Assembly (NCBI GenBank): GCA_000231825.2
Contig: JH720301.1
Location: 496,001-560,000 of the forward strand
DNA from: Tetrahymena elliotti 4EA
Lineage: Eukaryota > Ciliophora > Oligohymenophorea > Hymenostomatida > Tetrahymenidae
Direction of reading: 5' to 3'
DNA length: 64,000 nucleotides
The translations under genes were made by a program, and so were the position numbers. Positions 26,601 through 38,146 of this stretch are shown here, piece after piece (the first letter of the stretch is position 1; the number at the start of each line of letters is the position of its first letter). The notes below the pieces were generated by a model. It was not told the origin of the DNA. It saw nothing but the letters and a program-made list of their open reading frames with translations, and ran no database searches.

Positions 26601-28507
26601 TAGTTATTTTATTCCTCTTCTTCTTAGCTAAGCTTTGAATCTTGATTATTCTTCCTCATAGATTCTAATATTTCACTCAATTAACTATCATTGAACTAAT
26701 TGAACTAAAGAGTCTCATAGAAATCCTTACTTAATTATGAATCATCATCATTCTCTTGTTTGACATCAGATATATCCTATTCTATATTATTATTTGAAGT
26801 CTTTTCTTCTAATTTTAATTTCAACTATTCACTGAAGTAATCTTAAAAAATTTTATTTTAAGAGGAAACATTATCGACTTCATCATTCCTTATCTTATTT
26901 GAGTTCATCATTTAGTTTTATAGCCCAATTTCTTAAGAATCAGTTTCTTTTCTCTCTTCTTGCTCATCTAATGCTAAATCAATGTCACTCCATCCATCAT
27001 CTAAATTTTCTTCTTCATTAACAACAATCTATTCTGATTCTTCTGAATTTTATGAGAAAGATATTCTTTCTTTTAATCCTAATTAAATATCTGCACTCTC
27101 TTAAGCTTTTAAAGAATATTATTTCTATGAGCTTTTTCTCTTTTTAAGCTCTAATAATTTCTATTTTTTAGAAGCTTGGTTAGCCATTTCTTAATAGTCA
27201 AACGAATAAACTCTCATTCTAGGAGGTGCTGTTGCTTCTTTGATTTTGCTTGCCAAAGCTTTTTTCTCACTTTGCAATTACTAATTTTAATAAATAAACT
27301 CCATCATTTTTTCACTATTTTTAAACTGCTAAACGCTTTATAACAAAGTAATCAATAATTAGCTCTACTTTGAGTCAATCATAATTTCTAATCTTGGTAT
27401 AATTGCCTAAATATTTTATTTCTATAAGCTTATTCTTATCTGTTACTTTGGAATATATTAATTCATCTATGCATTATATTCATATTCATGACCACAGCAC
27501 ATAATACATTAACTAGATTCAATATTCTATATTAATTAAGAATTTTTATTGATTCAAATTAATAAATTTATTTTTAACTAATAATTAGGAAATCAAATTA
27601 AAATATTGATTTTACATTTTAAATAAAATCAATCCAAATATTTAAATATTGAAATTTTTTAGATAAAAACACATTTTATTTAAAATTAAATTACATTTTA
27701 AGGTATTTCTTATTTTTATGTTAAGTAGAGCTATAGGCCATGAGCTTTAGCTTCAAAATTAGAAAACAAAACCTAATTTATGAACGATTTATTTTCTTAT
27801 TTATCATGAAATTGTGATAAGGAAAATTATTCTAGATGAAGCAAAAGGTAATTATTTTTCTATTTTGTGGCATTTTCTATGTTTTTATCTTATTTTTTTT
27901 GAGGGATTTCTAAAAATATATTTAAGTCAGTTATTGAAAGTTTTATACCAAGAAGAAGTTTTTTCACCAAAACCTTATAAGCGTCTACTTATTCATGCAC
28001 ATTTTCTCCTGATTCTTTTTTATTTTTTAATGAATTCAAAGAATCTCTAACACTTTGCCTAATAGAATCCTCTAAATCTTGCTCTTCTATAACTGAGCTG
28101 GTATTCCCTTATTAGTTAATATCTCTTGACTACTAATACTTCTTTGCTAAAAATGATTATTTATCAAAATTCTTAATTGACAAATGAATATTTAAACCAT
28201 GTATTTTTATGATAGCACTCTTGTCTAATATATTCTACCAGTTTATTATAGAAGAGGTATTATTTATTATTGCTTTATTTATTTTGAAGGGAGAGTCTTA
28301 AAAAAGTAAATCGTTTAAAAGACTCTCATTTAACTAAATATCTTTAAGTCCTTCCTTGTAAAATTAGTTGAAATCAATACTTTCATTTTTAACATATGTT
28401 TTTAAGAATCGCTCAAATAAAAATTTTATCAAGTTCTCAATAGGCATAGTGAACTACCTTTTAAAGAAGTTCACCACTTTGCCAATCTTTTCTTTGACTG
28501 ATTGCAT
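20694..28507 (-). CDS. ATG2: ATG2-like bridge-type lipid-transfer protein
   Basis: Six exons encode about 2,470 aa: 27695-28507, 25933-27526, 24551-25877, 24489 down to 21418, 20818-21355 and 20694-20762. All five introns (55-168 nt) agree in phase. The N-terminus fits a chorein domain: PIENLIKFLFERFLKTYV, then KEGLKDIQLNESLLNDLLF and an ATG2-like IINWQNILDKSAIIKIHGL. Residues about 2268-2447 match the ATG2 C-terminal layout: an ISIDYDP segment, LDLAQKIYLLKGATKMF, DIVAIPFEKY and a Gly/Thr-rich GTLEGTKTVAKM helix. Family members move phospholipids from the ER to growing autophagosomes. Large Glu/Asp/Ser-rich inserts make this one longer than animal ATG2. The frame stays open upstream of the chosen ATG for about 300 nt, and MPIENL 60 nt downstream is another possible start. 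A VPS13-type relative is the main alternative. Confidence 0.78.
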
Positions 28508-29066
28508 TTTTATGATTTTTGCTTGTTCTTTTAATGTGTTTTTTAAAAAAATTCTAACAAATTTAAAAAAAGAGCTAATAAATAAATAGTAATTTGGTAA
28601 TTCTTTCAGGCAATAAATTTCTCTTTTTGGAATAGAATCTTTTAAGAAGTTTTGTAAAAATTAATAATATTGTTTTTGATCAAAACTCTAAAATTCAATA
28701 TCATACACATACTCAATCACTAACTCTATGGTTAAGAAAAAGATTTAATTACTCCAACTAAAGTTAGTCTTAAGAAAACAAAAACAAATAAAAAAATATT
28801 GGTAATATAATTTCAAAAGTATTTTGATCAAGTATTAGAAATTGAAGAATACAGTGACAATTATTTAAAAGGCAAAATGAATTAAATAATATAAGTTGAT
28901 ATGATGATGCTCCTAATTAAATTTGCAAAGAAAATATTCTTAAAGAACAAAAAAACATTGAATTACTTTGTCAACAAAAAAATAATTATTTAATTAATTA
29001 AATAATTTTATTTAGTAATAATGAGTATTATTTTAGTCACTAATTTCAGTCTTTAAATTTTAATTT
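28508..29066. other. Intergenic spacer with open upstream frame
   Basis: About 560 bases between the PHB2 stop and the ATG2-like start, both minus strand. From 28508 to about 28800 the ATG2 frame is open without TGA (for example LKDSIPKREIYCLKELPNYY), so part of this could be an N-terminal extension. No ATG in that frame was found, so I left it out. Confidence 0.4.
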
Positions 29067-30383
29067 TCACATTTTTCTTTTAAGGGAAGCATCCATTTGT
29101 AAGATATCACTATTTAACATAATGTGGTTACGAGAATCAGCCAAAACAGAAGCAATTTCTTTAGCGTATTCAATTTTCTTCAAATCAATATAAGCTAATA
29201 ATTAAAGTTTTCAAAAATTTTTAATACAATTATAATTTATAAATTGTTTTTGTTAAATTTTACATGCATCATTGGCAGCAGCTTAACCAACCAATTCAAT
29301 AGATTTAGATTGGGCTTGAGCCTTAATAATAATAGATTTCTTAATATCTTTGGCCATTTCTACGAAATATCTAGCTCTTTCAGCTTCTTATTATGCAATC
29401 TTCTTAGCTTCAGTAGCTTCTTGATATTCTTTTGAGAAAGAAAGTTCAGTAATAGAAACATTTTTAATATTAATATGGAAAACACTAGCTCTTTCTTCAA
29501 GAATTTTTAAAATTTTCTATGAAATCTTTTCTCTTTAACTCATCAATTAGCTGGCAGAGTATTGAGCAACAACTGCTCTCAAAACTTCATTAACAATTGA
29601 AAGGAAAATTTTATTGTCATAGTCATGACCAACTTCTCTATTAAAAATATATAAAATATTATTATTGCAAGAATATTTGTAAAAAGTGTTTAAGGACTAA
29701 GCTTATTATTTCAGAATTTTCATATCTTAAGAAATACAAATATGAAAACTCTTCTATTCACTCTATATTTAATATGTAAATTGAATTGTGCTATTTACCT
29801 GTACAAGTCAGCAAGCTTGTGTTAGATGGGTTCAAAAAGAACTCTGATTGAAATATTAATACTTTGCATATCTTTATGAAAATTATGAAAAAGAATAAAT
29901 TGTTAATTATTAAAAGCATGCAAATAAAAAATGAAAATAATGATTTTAAAAAGCTTTTAATAGCATTCTAATATTATCTTCAAATTACCAGCATTTGCTG
30001 TGTTAGCAGGGAAAACTCTGTAACGAGTTTAAGTATTAAAAATGATGGGTCTTTCGAAGTAAGGAATTCTAAAATGCCATCCTTCATTATATTATTTGTC
30101 ACTCAAACCTGTAAGTCTGGAGAATTTTAAGGCAGTATGACCAGGTTCAACTATATATTTAAAACATTGATAAAATATTAATTATTTTAGTTTGAATTGT
30201 GCTTTTTCAATTTATAATTTGTTAGATTATTCATCCATTTTTAGATATCAAATTTAAATTTATGTAAAAAGCTGCAATAAATCTGATTGATTAAGTACCT
30301 GAGTAAATGCAACTTTATGCAAAGAGAAGACTGGCAACACCAGCAACACCTAGACTAACAGCAGAAGCTACTTTTTAAGCCAT
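29067..30383 (-). CDS. PHB2: Prohibitin-2
   Basis: Five exons encode 273 aa, with introns 30151-30298, 29872-29988, 29638-29798 and 29195-29263. Prohibitin features run the whole length: an N-terminal hydrophobic anchor (SLGVAGVASLLFA), VEPGHTALKFSRLTGL, EGWHFRIPYFERPIIF, NISIRVLFEP, SIVNEVLRAVVAQYSASQL, then ITELSFSKEYQEATEAK and the coiled-coil QQEAERARYFVEMAK. The GWHFRIPYFERPIIF and VSITELSFSKEY blocks favour PHB2 over PHB1. PHB1 and PHB2 form ring complexes in the mitochondrial inner membrane that stabilise respiratory proteins. The start gives the expected short N-terminal anchor. Length is close to that of animal PHB2 minus its N-terminal extension. This is one of the firmest calls in the window. 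Confidence 0.94.
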
Positions 30384-31313
30384 TTTCTATTATTTTATTT
30401 ATTTTATGCTTTATTATTATAAGTGATAATACTTAGAAAGATATTTTATTAATAGCAATTAATTAATTATTTATTAACTCAGATATTATTTTTGTATAGA
30501 ATCTCATATTTATAATATAATACGCAAATTCACAATAAATTTTTTTTGAAGATGGAAATTTCTAAAAACATCTTTAATAAGCAAATTCTATCTAATTATT
30601 TACGTCTCTTTTTCTATTTTATAAATTAAAATCTCAAAATCAATTTTTTTCATATTTAAAATAGATTTTTTCAAAATATAAATTATTTAGATTCAAGAAT
30701 AATTAAAAAAACTCAAAATTATTTTACAAAATCAATAAAAACAAACTTAATCAAAAGGTAAAATATTAAGAGATAAAATGATGTTAAGTCAAAAATGAAA
30801 ATATTTAATACAAATAAAAACAATATAATAGTGAAAAAAAACAAAAAGAAGAAAAAATTAAATCTAAATTTTTTTAAAAAAAGAAAAAATGAATTTATAA
30901 AAAAAGGCTTCTACGAAAATTTTCAATCAATCCGAAGGGTTTCAAATTTGTGAAATTAATTCTAAAATGAAAAATTAACTTGAAGAGTATTTTGTTAATT
31001 ATCAGCTTATTTTAGTAGATTTATGATAACAGTGTGTTATTAATAATGTGATGGATTCTTAAAAGATTATTTATTTTTTTGTTTGAATTAGATTCAAATA
31101 ATTTATTGATTCATTTATTTATTAGCATGTAATTTAAAACTAATATGAAATTTGTTAAATAAGTGTTGATTACATAGCCTAATTCAAGATATTTTAAAAT
31201 CAAATGAAATATATTTAATTATTCATTAAAAAATTAACAGAAAAATAATAAACTAAATAATAATCAATCAAACATAAAGCAAATCTAAATTTTAACAGCT
31301 TCAAAAATTTAAC
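30384..31313. promoter_or_regulatory. Divergent promoter region
   Basis: About 930 AT-rich bases between PHB2 (minus) and the MORN/pseudokinase gene (plus), transcribed away from each other. It includes long A/T runs around 30840-30900. No defined element can be named. Confidence 0.4.
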
Positions 31314-34300
31314 ATGACAGAAAAAATCGACTACAATAAAAGTTATAGCTTTAGATAAAATGAATCAGCAACTTAAAAAAAGAACAATTAGGATGATTAG
31401 ATAGCTAGTTAATACGTTATTTCTGACTTTAGATAATCTTCTAATACTGCTAATCCATTATCTTAATACAAGATTCTTTTATAATTAAGTTCTTAACTTT
31501 TGTTGGAGAATACTGTAAGCGGGAAGAGGGTTATTTATAAGGTATTTAAGTTATTTTTATATTTTGTTTTAGTATTCAATTATTTTTGCAGGAATTTGCA
31601 ATTCCTTAAAATAAAGGTTTTTAAGAATTACAATCTGAGTTATTGCGACGGAAATAAATTGATTGCAATAACATACTCAAACTAAATCTATTCTTAATTG
31701 AAAAGCAACAAACTCATAAGCCTTAATCTGACTAAAAGTTTGGTGTTGTATTTGATAATTTTATTAGAGACTTTGATAGTGAATTAGAAACTAGAAAGGG
31801 AAATAAAAAAAATATTTTATTGTCTATGAAAGAAAACGGAGTAATTTTACATAGTAAAGATTAATTGCACTAAGGTTTGCAGATCATGTCAAAAGTTAAT
31901 GGAATTCAACTATTTTGGACTGAAGAAGAACTTCTTAATACTTTAGAGTCTGTTTTGCTTGGGGTTTGTGAACTGCATAAAAATTAAATAATTCATGGAG
32001 ATATTAGTGCATCTTCTGTTGTATTTTGTGATGATGGGTTTGTAAAGATAGCTGATTAGTTTGTTACTAATCCTGATATATATTAAAAAGAGAATATTTA
32101 ATAATATTAACAAAGCTTTTTGCCTTTAGAGAAAACATTCTACACACCTGAAGGAGATTTTTGGGCTATTGGAATGGTCTTTTTAGAAGCAGCTATTTTA
32201 GAATCTAGTCTAGATATCTACTAGTTTGAGCATGAAGGTGTTTCAAATTATAAATAAAATTAATCTGAAGAAATATATTAAATTAACTGGAATTTACTTT
32301 AAAGTAGAATTTAAGATTTGGCTCTATTAACTTAAAACTAAAATAAGTAGAACTAACTTTAAATTATCTTGAGCTTATTATTATCAGAAGAACCATAAAA
32401 AAGATGGGAAGCATTGTTATATTTTGAAGCTTTAAAAAATTATTACTAGAGCAACTATTAAGAGTACAATCAATAATGTTAGTAAAAAAAAACTAGCAAC
32501 AACTACTTCCAAATTTAGGAACAATAAATGTAAATGTCTAAGATTTCTTAAAATAACTCTATATTTTAAAAGAATTAAGAACATCAAGAATGTAATTAGT
32601 AACTTTAAGATAAGATCCCTTCCTTGAAAATCTCTCTCTCCCCTCATAAGAGTGCTATTCAAGCACATAAATAAAAGCGCTAATCAAAAGATAACTAATA
32701 AACTAACCTAAAGTTATAATCTTTAGAGAATTAAACAAAAGATAATTACTCATCAAGCTTATCTTTCTGTTCATAATCTAGCAGCTCTTAAGCATCTAAA
32801 GAAATGAATTAAGAAAAGGAAATGGGACCCTTATTAAATTCTAAGATTCTTAAGCAAAATTTTTCTATGAAGAATAAAATAAAAGGACTTTAAAAAAATT
32901 AAAATGTGAAAAACTTAGATTAGATATGTAACATAGGAATAAGCATTCCATCTTTAGAAGTTAGTCCTATTGTAAATGATATAATAAAGCCATATAAAGA
33001 TTAGCTTTAGCAAGTAAAAACTATTATTAAATAAGAAAAAGAAAATGTTGAAAAAAATTTTGGTGTCTAATGTTAAAAGCAAAGGAAGGTAAGAGAGTAA
33101 TATCCATAAAAAAATTAGCATTAATTAAATGCAAATATTCTTGAAAATAAAAATAAGAAAAATCAAAATTAAAGATAAGAAAATAAAGAAAATTTAGGAA
33201 ATATGTCTATGCGAAGTAGATCAAGTACCATGATAGATTTCTATCTATCTAATCCATCAAATAGAAATGGAATTGAGTCACCGCACAACCTTTCTTTTGA
33301 AAGCTAAAGTTGCAGATCTTAACAAAATCATAGCAAATTAGTTTATAACTACTTTAAGAGCTAGAAAACTAAAAATAGTGAAAGCTAATTCAATTTTGTA
33401 AAGAATGACAAAAGCAAAAAGCTATCACAATAAAAGATATCTTAATCCTTGGATAATTCAATAGATTATGTTAATTAATTAAAAGAATCCTCTATTAAAT
33501 TCCAAAGAGAAAAATCTTTGAACTCAAGCAGACAGAAAGAAAATACTATTATTCAATAATAAGGATAATAATAAAATGATATTTAAATAAATCATCAATA
33601 AGTTAATTTTAAACAACAAACTTCATCTGTTAACAACTAAAATAATAAAAATTTTAATATTTAAAATCCTTCAATAAATTTTAATAAATAAGAAGATTAG
33701 AAGAAGCTATAAAATAGTGAAGATATTTAATAAAAGCAATATCTTTCTTCAAAAAGTAATGAATCTTAAATAAATAAAGATGAAAGCTAAATGAATGAAA
33801 GAGTCAGAAGCTCATTGAGTATTAAGAAATAATATTCTACTCTCAGCAATTTAATAGATTCTTGCTTGTAGAGAAGTAGATCACTAACTTCTAGTTGTGT
33901 AAGTAGAAGCTAAAGTCAGCAAGAAAAAAATATTCTAAATTCCTCTTTCTAGAATACAAGCAATTATTAAAGCTAGTTAAATAACTCTCTTAACAGTATT
34001 TCAGTAAAACTTTAAACTACTGCTAAAAAACCTAGTAAGTAAGATTAATAAATTTAAGATGATAATAATAACAAATACTAAGCAGGTTTTGAAAACTATC
34101 AAAAATATTCAGAGAATTATCAAATAGAAGAACAAGAAAGATAGTTTTAGTCTAACACATCTGAGGAAGTGTAAAAGAATAATTTAAGTTAAAATTTTCA
34201 CAGTAACCAACCTTAAAAAGGGCTTCAAGATTCACCAGTATAATCAAACAGAAGAAGCTTACCTCCAAAGTCTACTAGCAGATCTTCTAAAAAAGGAATT

Positions 34301-35155
34301 AAATAAGATCTTAATAGCTCATAATACTCATAAAATTAACAAGATTAGCAAAAACATTCCAATAACAATATAAATTTTAAGCAAATTGACTAAATGAGTA
34401 TATAAATTTAATCAAATTAAGTAAACCTAAAAGAACCACAACAATAAATGCTATCCAATACTAAATAAATAAAAAATTAGGTTATCCAATCTAAGAATTA
34501 ATCTATCTCAAACAAATAAATAAATACAAATAATTGTGATAATTAAATGAATAGATAAAACATTTAAAATTTGGAGATAAAGTCTTTAACTACTCAAAAT
34601 ATATAACAAAATCAATAGATTAATGAGATAAAAAGCAATTCATAGAATTTTTAATATCAAAAATAATAAGTAGCCACTGCCATAATAACTCAATAAAAAA
34701 TTCTAGATCAGCAATAAATATAGATTGATGTAATGCAAGTCTAGCTTAATGATTAACTCAGTGCAAGTGACTCCTTTTAAGTATTCAAAGCTAGTGAATA
34801 AAGCACACATAGAGATTAAGAATCAAGTGGGAGAAAATTAGACTTAGAAGATTTAAAATATTAACTTGAATAAACAAATCAATTTTAAAATAATTTAAAA
34901 AGGCCAGCCCCACAAAATATTTAAATAAAAATTTAAAACTTTGTTTATGATGACGATTGGGTATCATATGATGGATAATATTTTAACAATACTTTTTCAG
35001 GAGTTGGTTTTCTTAAACTCAAAAATAATTGCTCATATCATGGTGAGTTCTTAATGGGAAAACTTAATGGATATGGAAGCTTTTTTATTGGACAATAGAA
35101 TAGTGTTGTGCTAGGTTATTTCTAAAATAATATTTTAATTAAAAAATGTAATTGA
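31314..35155 (+). CDS. Pseudokinase-like protein with Ser/Gln/Asn-rich middle and C-terminal MORN-type repeats
   Basis: Two exons, with one 50-nt intron at 31542-31591, encode 1,263 aa. A kinase-like fold spans residues about 60-380. It has a possible beta-3 lysine in VIYKEF, a catalytic-loop equivalent IIHGDISASSVVF (about 209-221) and an activation-loop equivalent VKIADQF (about 226). The R, K and N of HRDLKxxN are Gly, Ser and Ser, and the FG of DFG is replaced. The APE-helix region reads EGDFWAIGMVFLEA. It is therefore probably a pseudokinase. About 800 residues of Ser/Gln/Asn-rich, likely disordered sequence follow. Residues about 1190-1255 carry two MORN-like units (YDGQYFNNTFSGVGFLKL and YHGEFLMGKLNGYGSFFI). 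MORN repeats usually bind membrane or cytoskeletal partners. The function is unknown. The frame is open throughout with TGA as the only stop. Confidence 0.75.
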
Positions 35156-36258
35156 TTTATAATTCTATGTACTTATCAACATAAATTAATAATTAAAAAT
35201 TTTATTTATTCATTAGTATGAATATACTTTTATATTATAAATAAATGTTTTGTTGACTTTTAAAATGATTTTTAGCTGAATTTAAAAAACAAATTTAAAT
35301 CGAAATTTTTAAACATCCATCCAAACTTAGTTTTCAGTCTTAAAGCTTTAAGGTTTTTAATATTAAATTAAAGCTAACTGGATAGAAATAAAACTTATTT
35401 GGTATGAGTTAAGAGATAATTAATTATGATTTTTTACTGATTTTTTTAAGTTAAAAATTTGAAAAGGAAAAAAAGATATTTGGTTTTTAATAAATTTCAA
35501 GTAAATCTTTTAAGAATTAATTATCAAAAACTCAAAAAATAAAAAATAAATAAATTCTTTGTTTTTCAAATCTTAAATTTAATCTTATTTTATTCCACCA
35601 ACTTATGAATAAAATACAATTAAATAATATTAATAATATTTTTTTTGGGAAAAAATGGTTTATTTTTGATGTATTTGTCTCATTAAAATCACTGGTAAAT
35701 TAATATTTTATTTGTTAAAAACGAATTATGATCATAAATTTTGTTTGATTTTAAAAGGAGGATAAGTGGAAAATATTTAAAATATCTTCATAGATAGATA
35801 GATTATTAATAATAATATTTGATTCTTGCTGGCTTTTTATTTATTTTTCATTTGCTTTAATTTAATTTATGAGGAGATATTAAAAATGGTAAGAAAGTAT
35901 GTATTTCGAGAAGTAAATGACAGGATAAGAAAAAAAATTTAAAGAATGAGAACTAACATGTATTTATTGAATAAATGACTAAGAATATTATTATCTACCT
36001 CCTCGTGAGGATATATATTTTTCAGTGATAACATATTTATTTACTAAATGATATTAATTGTTCAAAAATGATGATAAATACTAGCTATTTTTAAAGTATT
36101 TGTGCTAATTTATATTACTGATATTTCATTCATTTTGAAAGATTAAAGGCAAATATTCCTAATACATAATCGCTTAATAACAAATAGACTTTATTTAGTT
36201 TTTAACCATACATGCTAATCATAATTGATGTTATTTTATATTTTTTACATAAACAAAC
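35156..36258. other. Convergent intergenic spacer
   Basis: About 1.1 kb between the 3' ends of the pseudokinase gene (plus) and SF-assemblin (minus). It is AT-rich, with nothing recognised beyond what must be two 3' untranslated regions. Confidence 0.5.
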
Positions 36259-37047
36259 TCATACTTCGAGCTCAACCATTTCTTTCTTCAACTTTTCAAT
36301 AACACTTTCAATCAAGGTAACAATTTATTCTTCGTTTCTTTCTCTATCTCTTTTAATACGGACAAGGTTGTCTTATGTGCGGTGTGAGAGTTCTTTAAGG
36401 AAAACAACAAGCTATTCTTCTTTAATTTCTCTTTCCTTACGTTCACGCTCAAATATTTCCTTGAGCTCGGAAATTCTATCCATAAATTGGCTATGAATCT
36501 TTTGTTCAACTTCTTGACGTTACTAAATTTCATAGCTTAATTCATCCTTTAAACGGGGGAGATCTTCATTAAGATAGGTATCAAGGTAGCCGTGAGATGT
36601 CATTTAAGCTTGAGCTTCTTTATTAATATCAACAGTGAGAGCTTCAAATTATTAAGCAATACGCTGAGCAAGCTTCTTTTCACTCTCTACGCGTTCCTTG
36701 CTATTAAGTTCAAGAAGACGCTTGCAATTTTTTTCTAAGTTAATAAGTTCACGTTGAGAATCGTTATCTTATGTCTCAGATTTATCAGATTCTTCAACAA
36801 TAGCTTCTTCCAACTTGCGGAGTTTTTCAGCTAAATTTTCAAACTTTTCTTCTTTACGGGCGCTTAATTCGTTAAGAGTTTGCTCGAATGATAATATAAG
36901 TTGAGTGATAACAGTAAATCTGCTTTGCTTTTCACCTTCAATGCTGTTTTGGATATTGTTGATACGATCGAAAACCTTTTAAACACGATCTATCTAGCTC
37001 TAGTTAGTAATTTGTGTGCTGTTTGAGATATATCCTGAGTTATTCAT
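36259..37047 (-). CDS. SF-assemblin (striated fibre protein)
   Basis: A single exon encodes 262 aa, from ATG 37045-37047 to TGA 36259-36261. The length fits the SF-assemblin family. A short Ser/Gln/Asn head (MNNSGYISNSTQITNQSQ) is followed by a continuous heptad coiled coil: RVQKVFDRINNIQNSIEGEK, FTVITQLILSFEQTLNEL, a central YLDTYLNEDLPRLKDELSYE and a C-terminal LIESVIEKLKKEMVELE. These blocks are characteristic of the striated-rootlet/giardin group that builds filaments at basal bodies. The gene uses more GC-ending codons (CGT, CGC, AAG, CTC) than its neighbours, which in ciliates usually marks high expression. It has no introns, unlike most genes around it. Confidence 0.88.
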
Positions 37048-38146
37048 TTTCTTTACCTTTATTGATATTTTTTATTACTTATTTGACTGAACTTTTTAAT
37101 TTATTTTTTGTTTGTTTGTTTATTTATTGCAGTTTTCTTTTAGAATCTCTGAATGAGGTTATGCTTTTTTTATTTAATTTTATTGTTAAGTATTCCTACA
37201 CTTTCTTATTAAAAATATAAATTATTACTAATATTACTACCATTATGTATCTGATTTATTCATAACCTCCCTTTTTATTCAATTTTATTTTTCATTTCTC
37301 ATTCATTCATTCATCTATGTATATTGTGTATCTATTTATCTATCAATCAAATTTTTAATTGCTGGGTATTAAGATTTGATTTTAGTTGTTTCTTTGAGTG
37401 ATTGAATGAATGAATGTCTTGCATTTCATTTTAAATTCACTTATTACCTTAGATTTTTTAATATCAAAATCATCTTCTTTTTCTAAGCTTTTATTCAAAT
37501 ATCTTTCTATCAATCATTATTAAAATCCCTTGAACACTCATGAATAATTAATTATTCATTAATTGATCCACTCAAATATTTTAAATTTATTTATATTTTA
37601 TTTTTCTTAAATTTTATCAATTTATCTTTTAAATTTGATTGCTGCAGAAAAAAGCATTTTTAAAGAATATCAACAGTCATTTTAATTTCTATTTCTAGTA
37701 AGAATATTAATATTCAAAATTTATATATAAATAATCAATATCAATTACTATAATAAACTATTAACCTTAAATTGCTACAAAATATTTTAAAATTTGAAAA
37801 TAGATTTTAATAATTTTTTGATAAACTTATTATTTCAGTTCTATAAATTTTAATGAAATATAATTTTTTAAACCATCTTTATCCTAGACATACAAAAATA
37901 GAAAGATGACTTTAATTTGATATTGCTAAAATTTATTATTTTTCCATCTTGAAAAATTGTGTATTTGGCATAAAACTTCAAAAAAAATTACATACAAAAT
38001 TAATTATAAAAAATTTATAGACACTAACAAGTCGCTATTATTATTTATTTATAAATCTTTTTAGATTGTATTTTTTAGAGGGTTTAATAATTGTTAAAAA
38101 CTCAAAAAAATTGTATTACTGATAAGTATTGAGAGTAAGCTTTTTT
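37048..38146. promoter_or_regulatory. Divergent promoter region with short tandem tetranucleotides
   Basis: About 1.1 kb between SF-assemblin (minus) and the proline-rich gene (plus). Around 37295-37350 there are short ATTC and TCTA tandem runs. The rest is AT-rich. It should contain both promoters. Confidence 0.4.

Noticed and set aside
27450..27510. Glyoxalase II-like CGHEY motif on the minus strand
   Set aside because: The surrounding frame continues smoothly into the ATG2-like protein and shows no metallo-lactamase motifs.
36212..36496. 94-codon plus-strand frame
   Set aside because: It lies antisense to SF-assemblin and is a shadow of that coding sequence.
37290..37350. ATTC/TCTA tetranucleotide run as a satellite array
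   Set aside because: Only a few imperfect units; below what I would call a repeat array.
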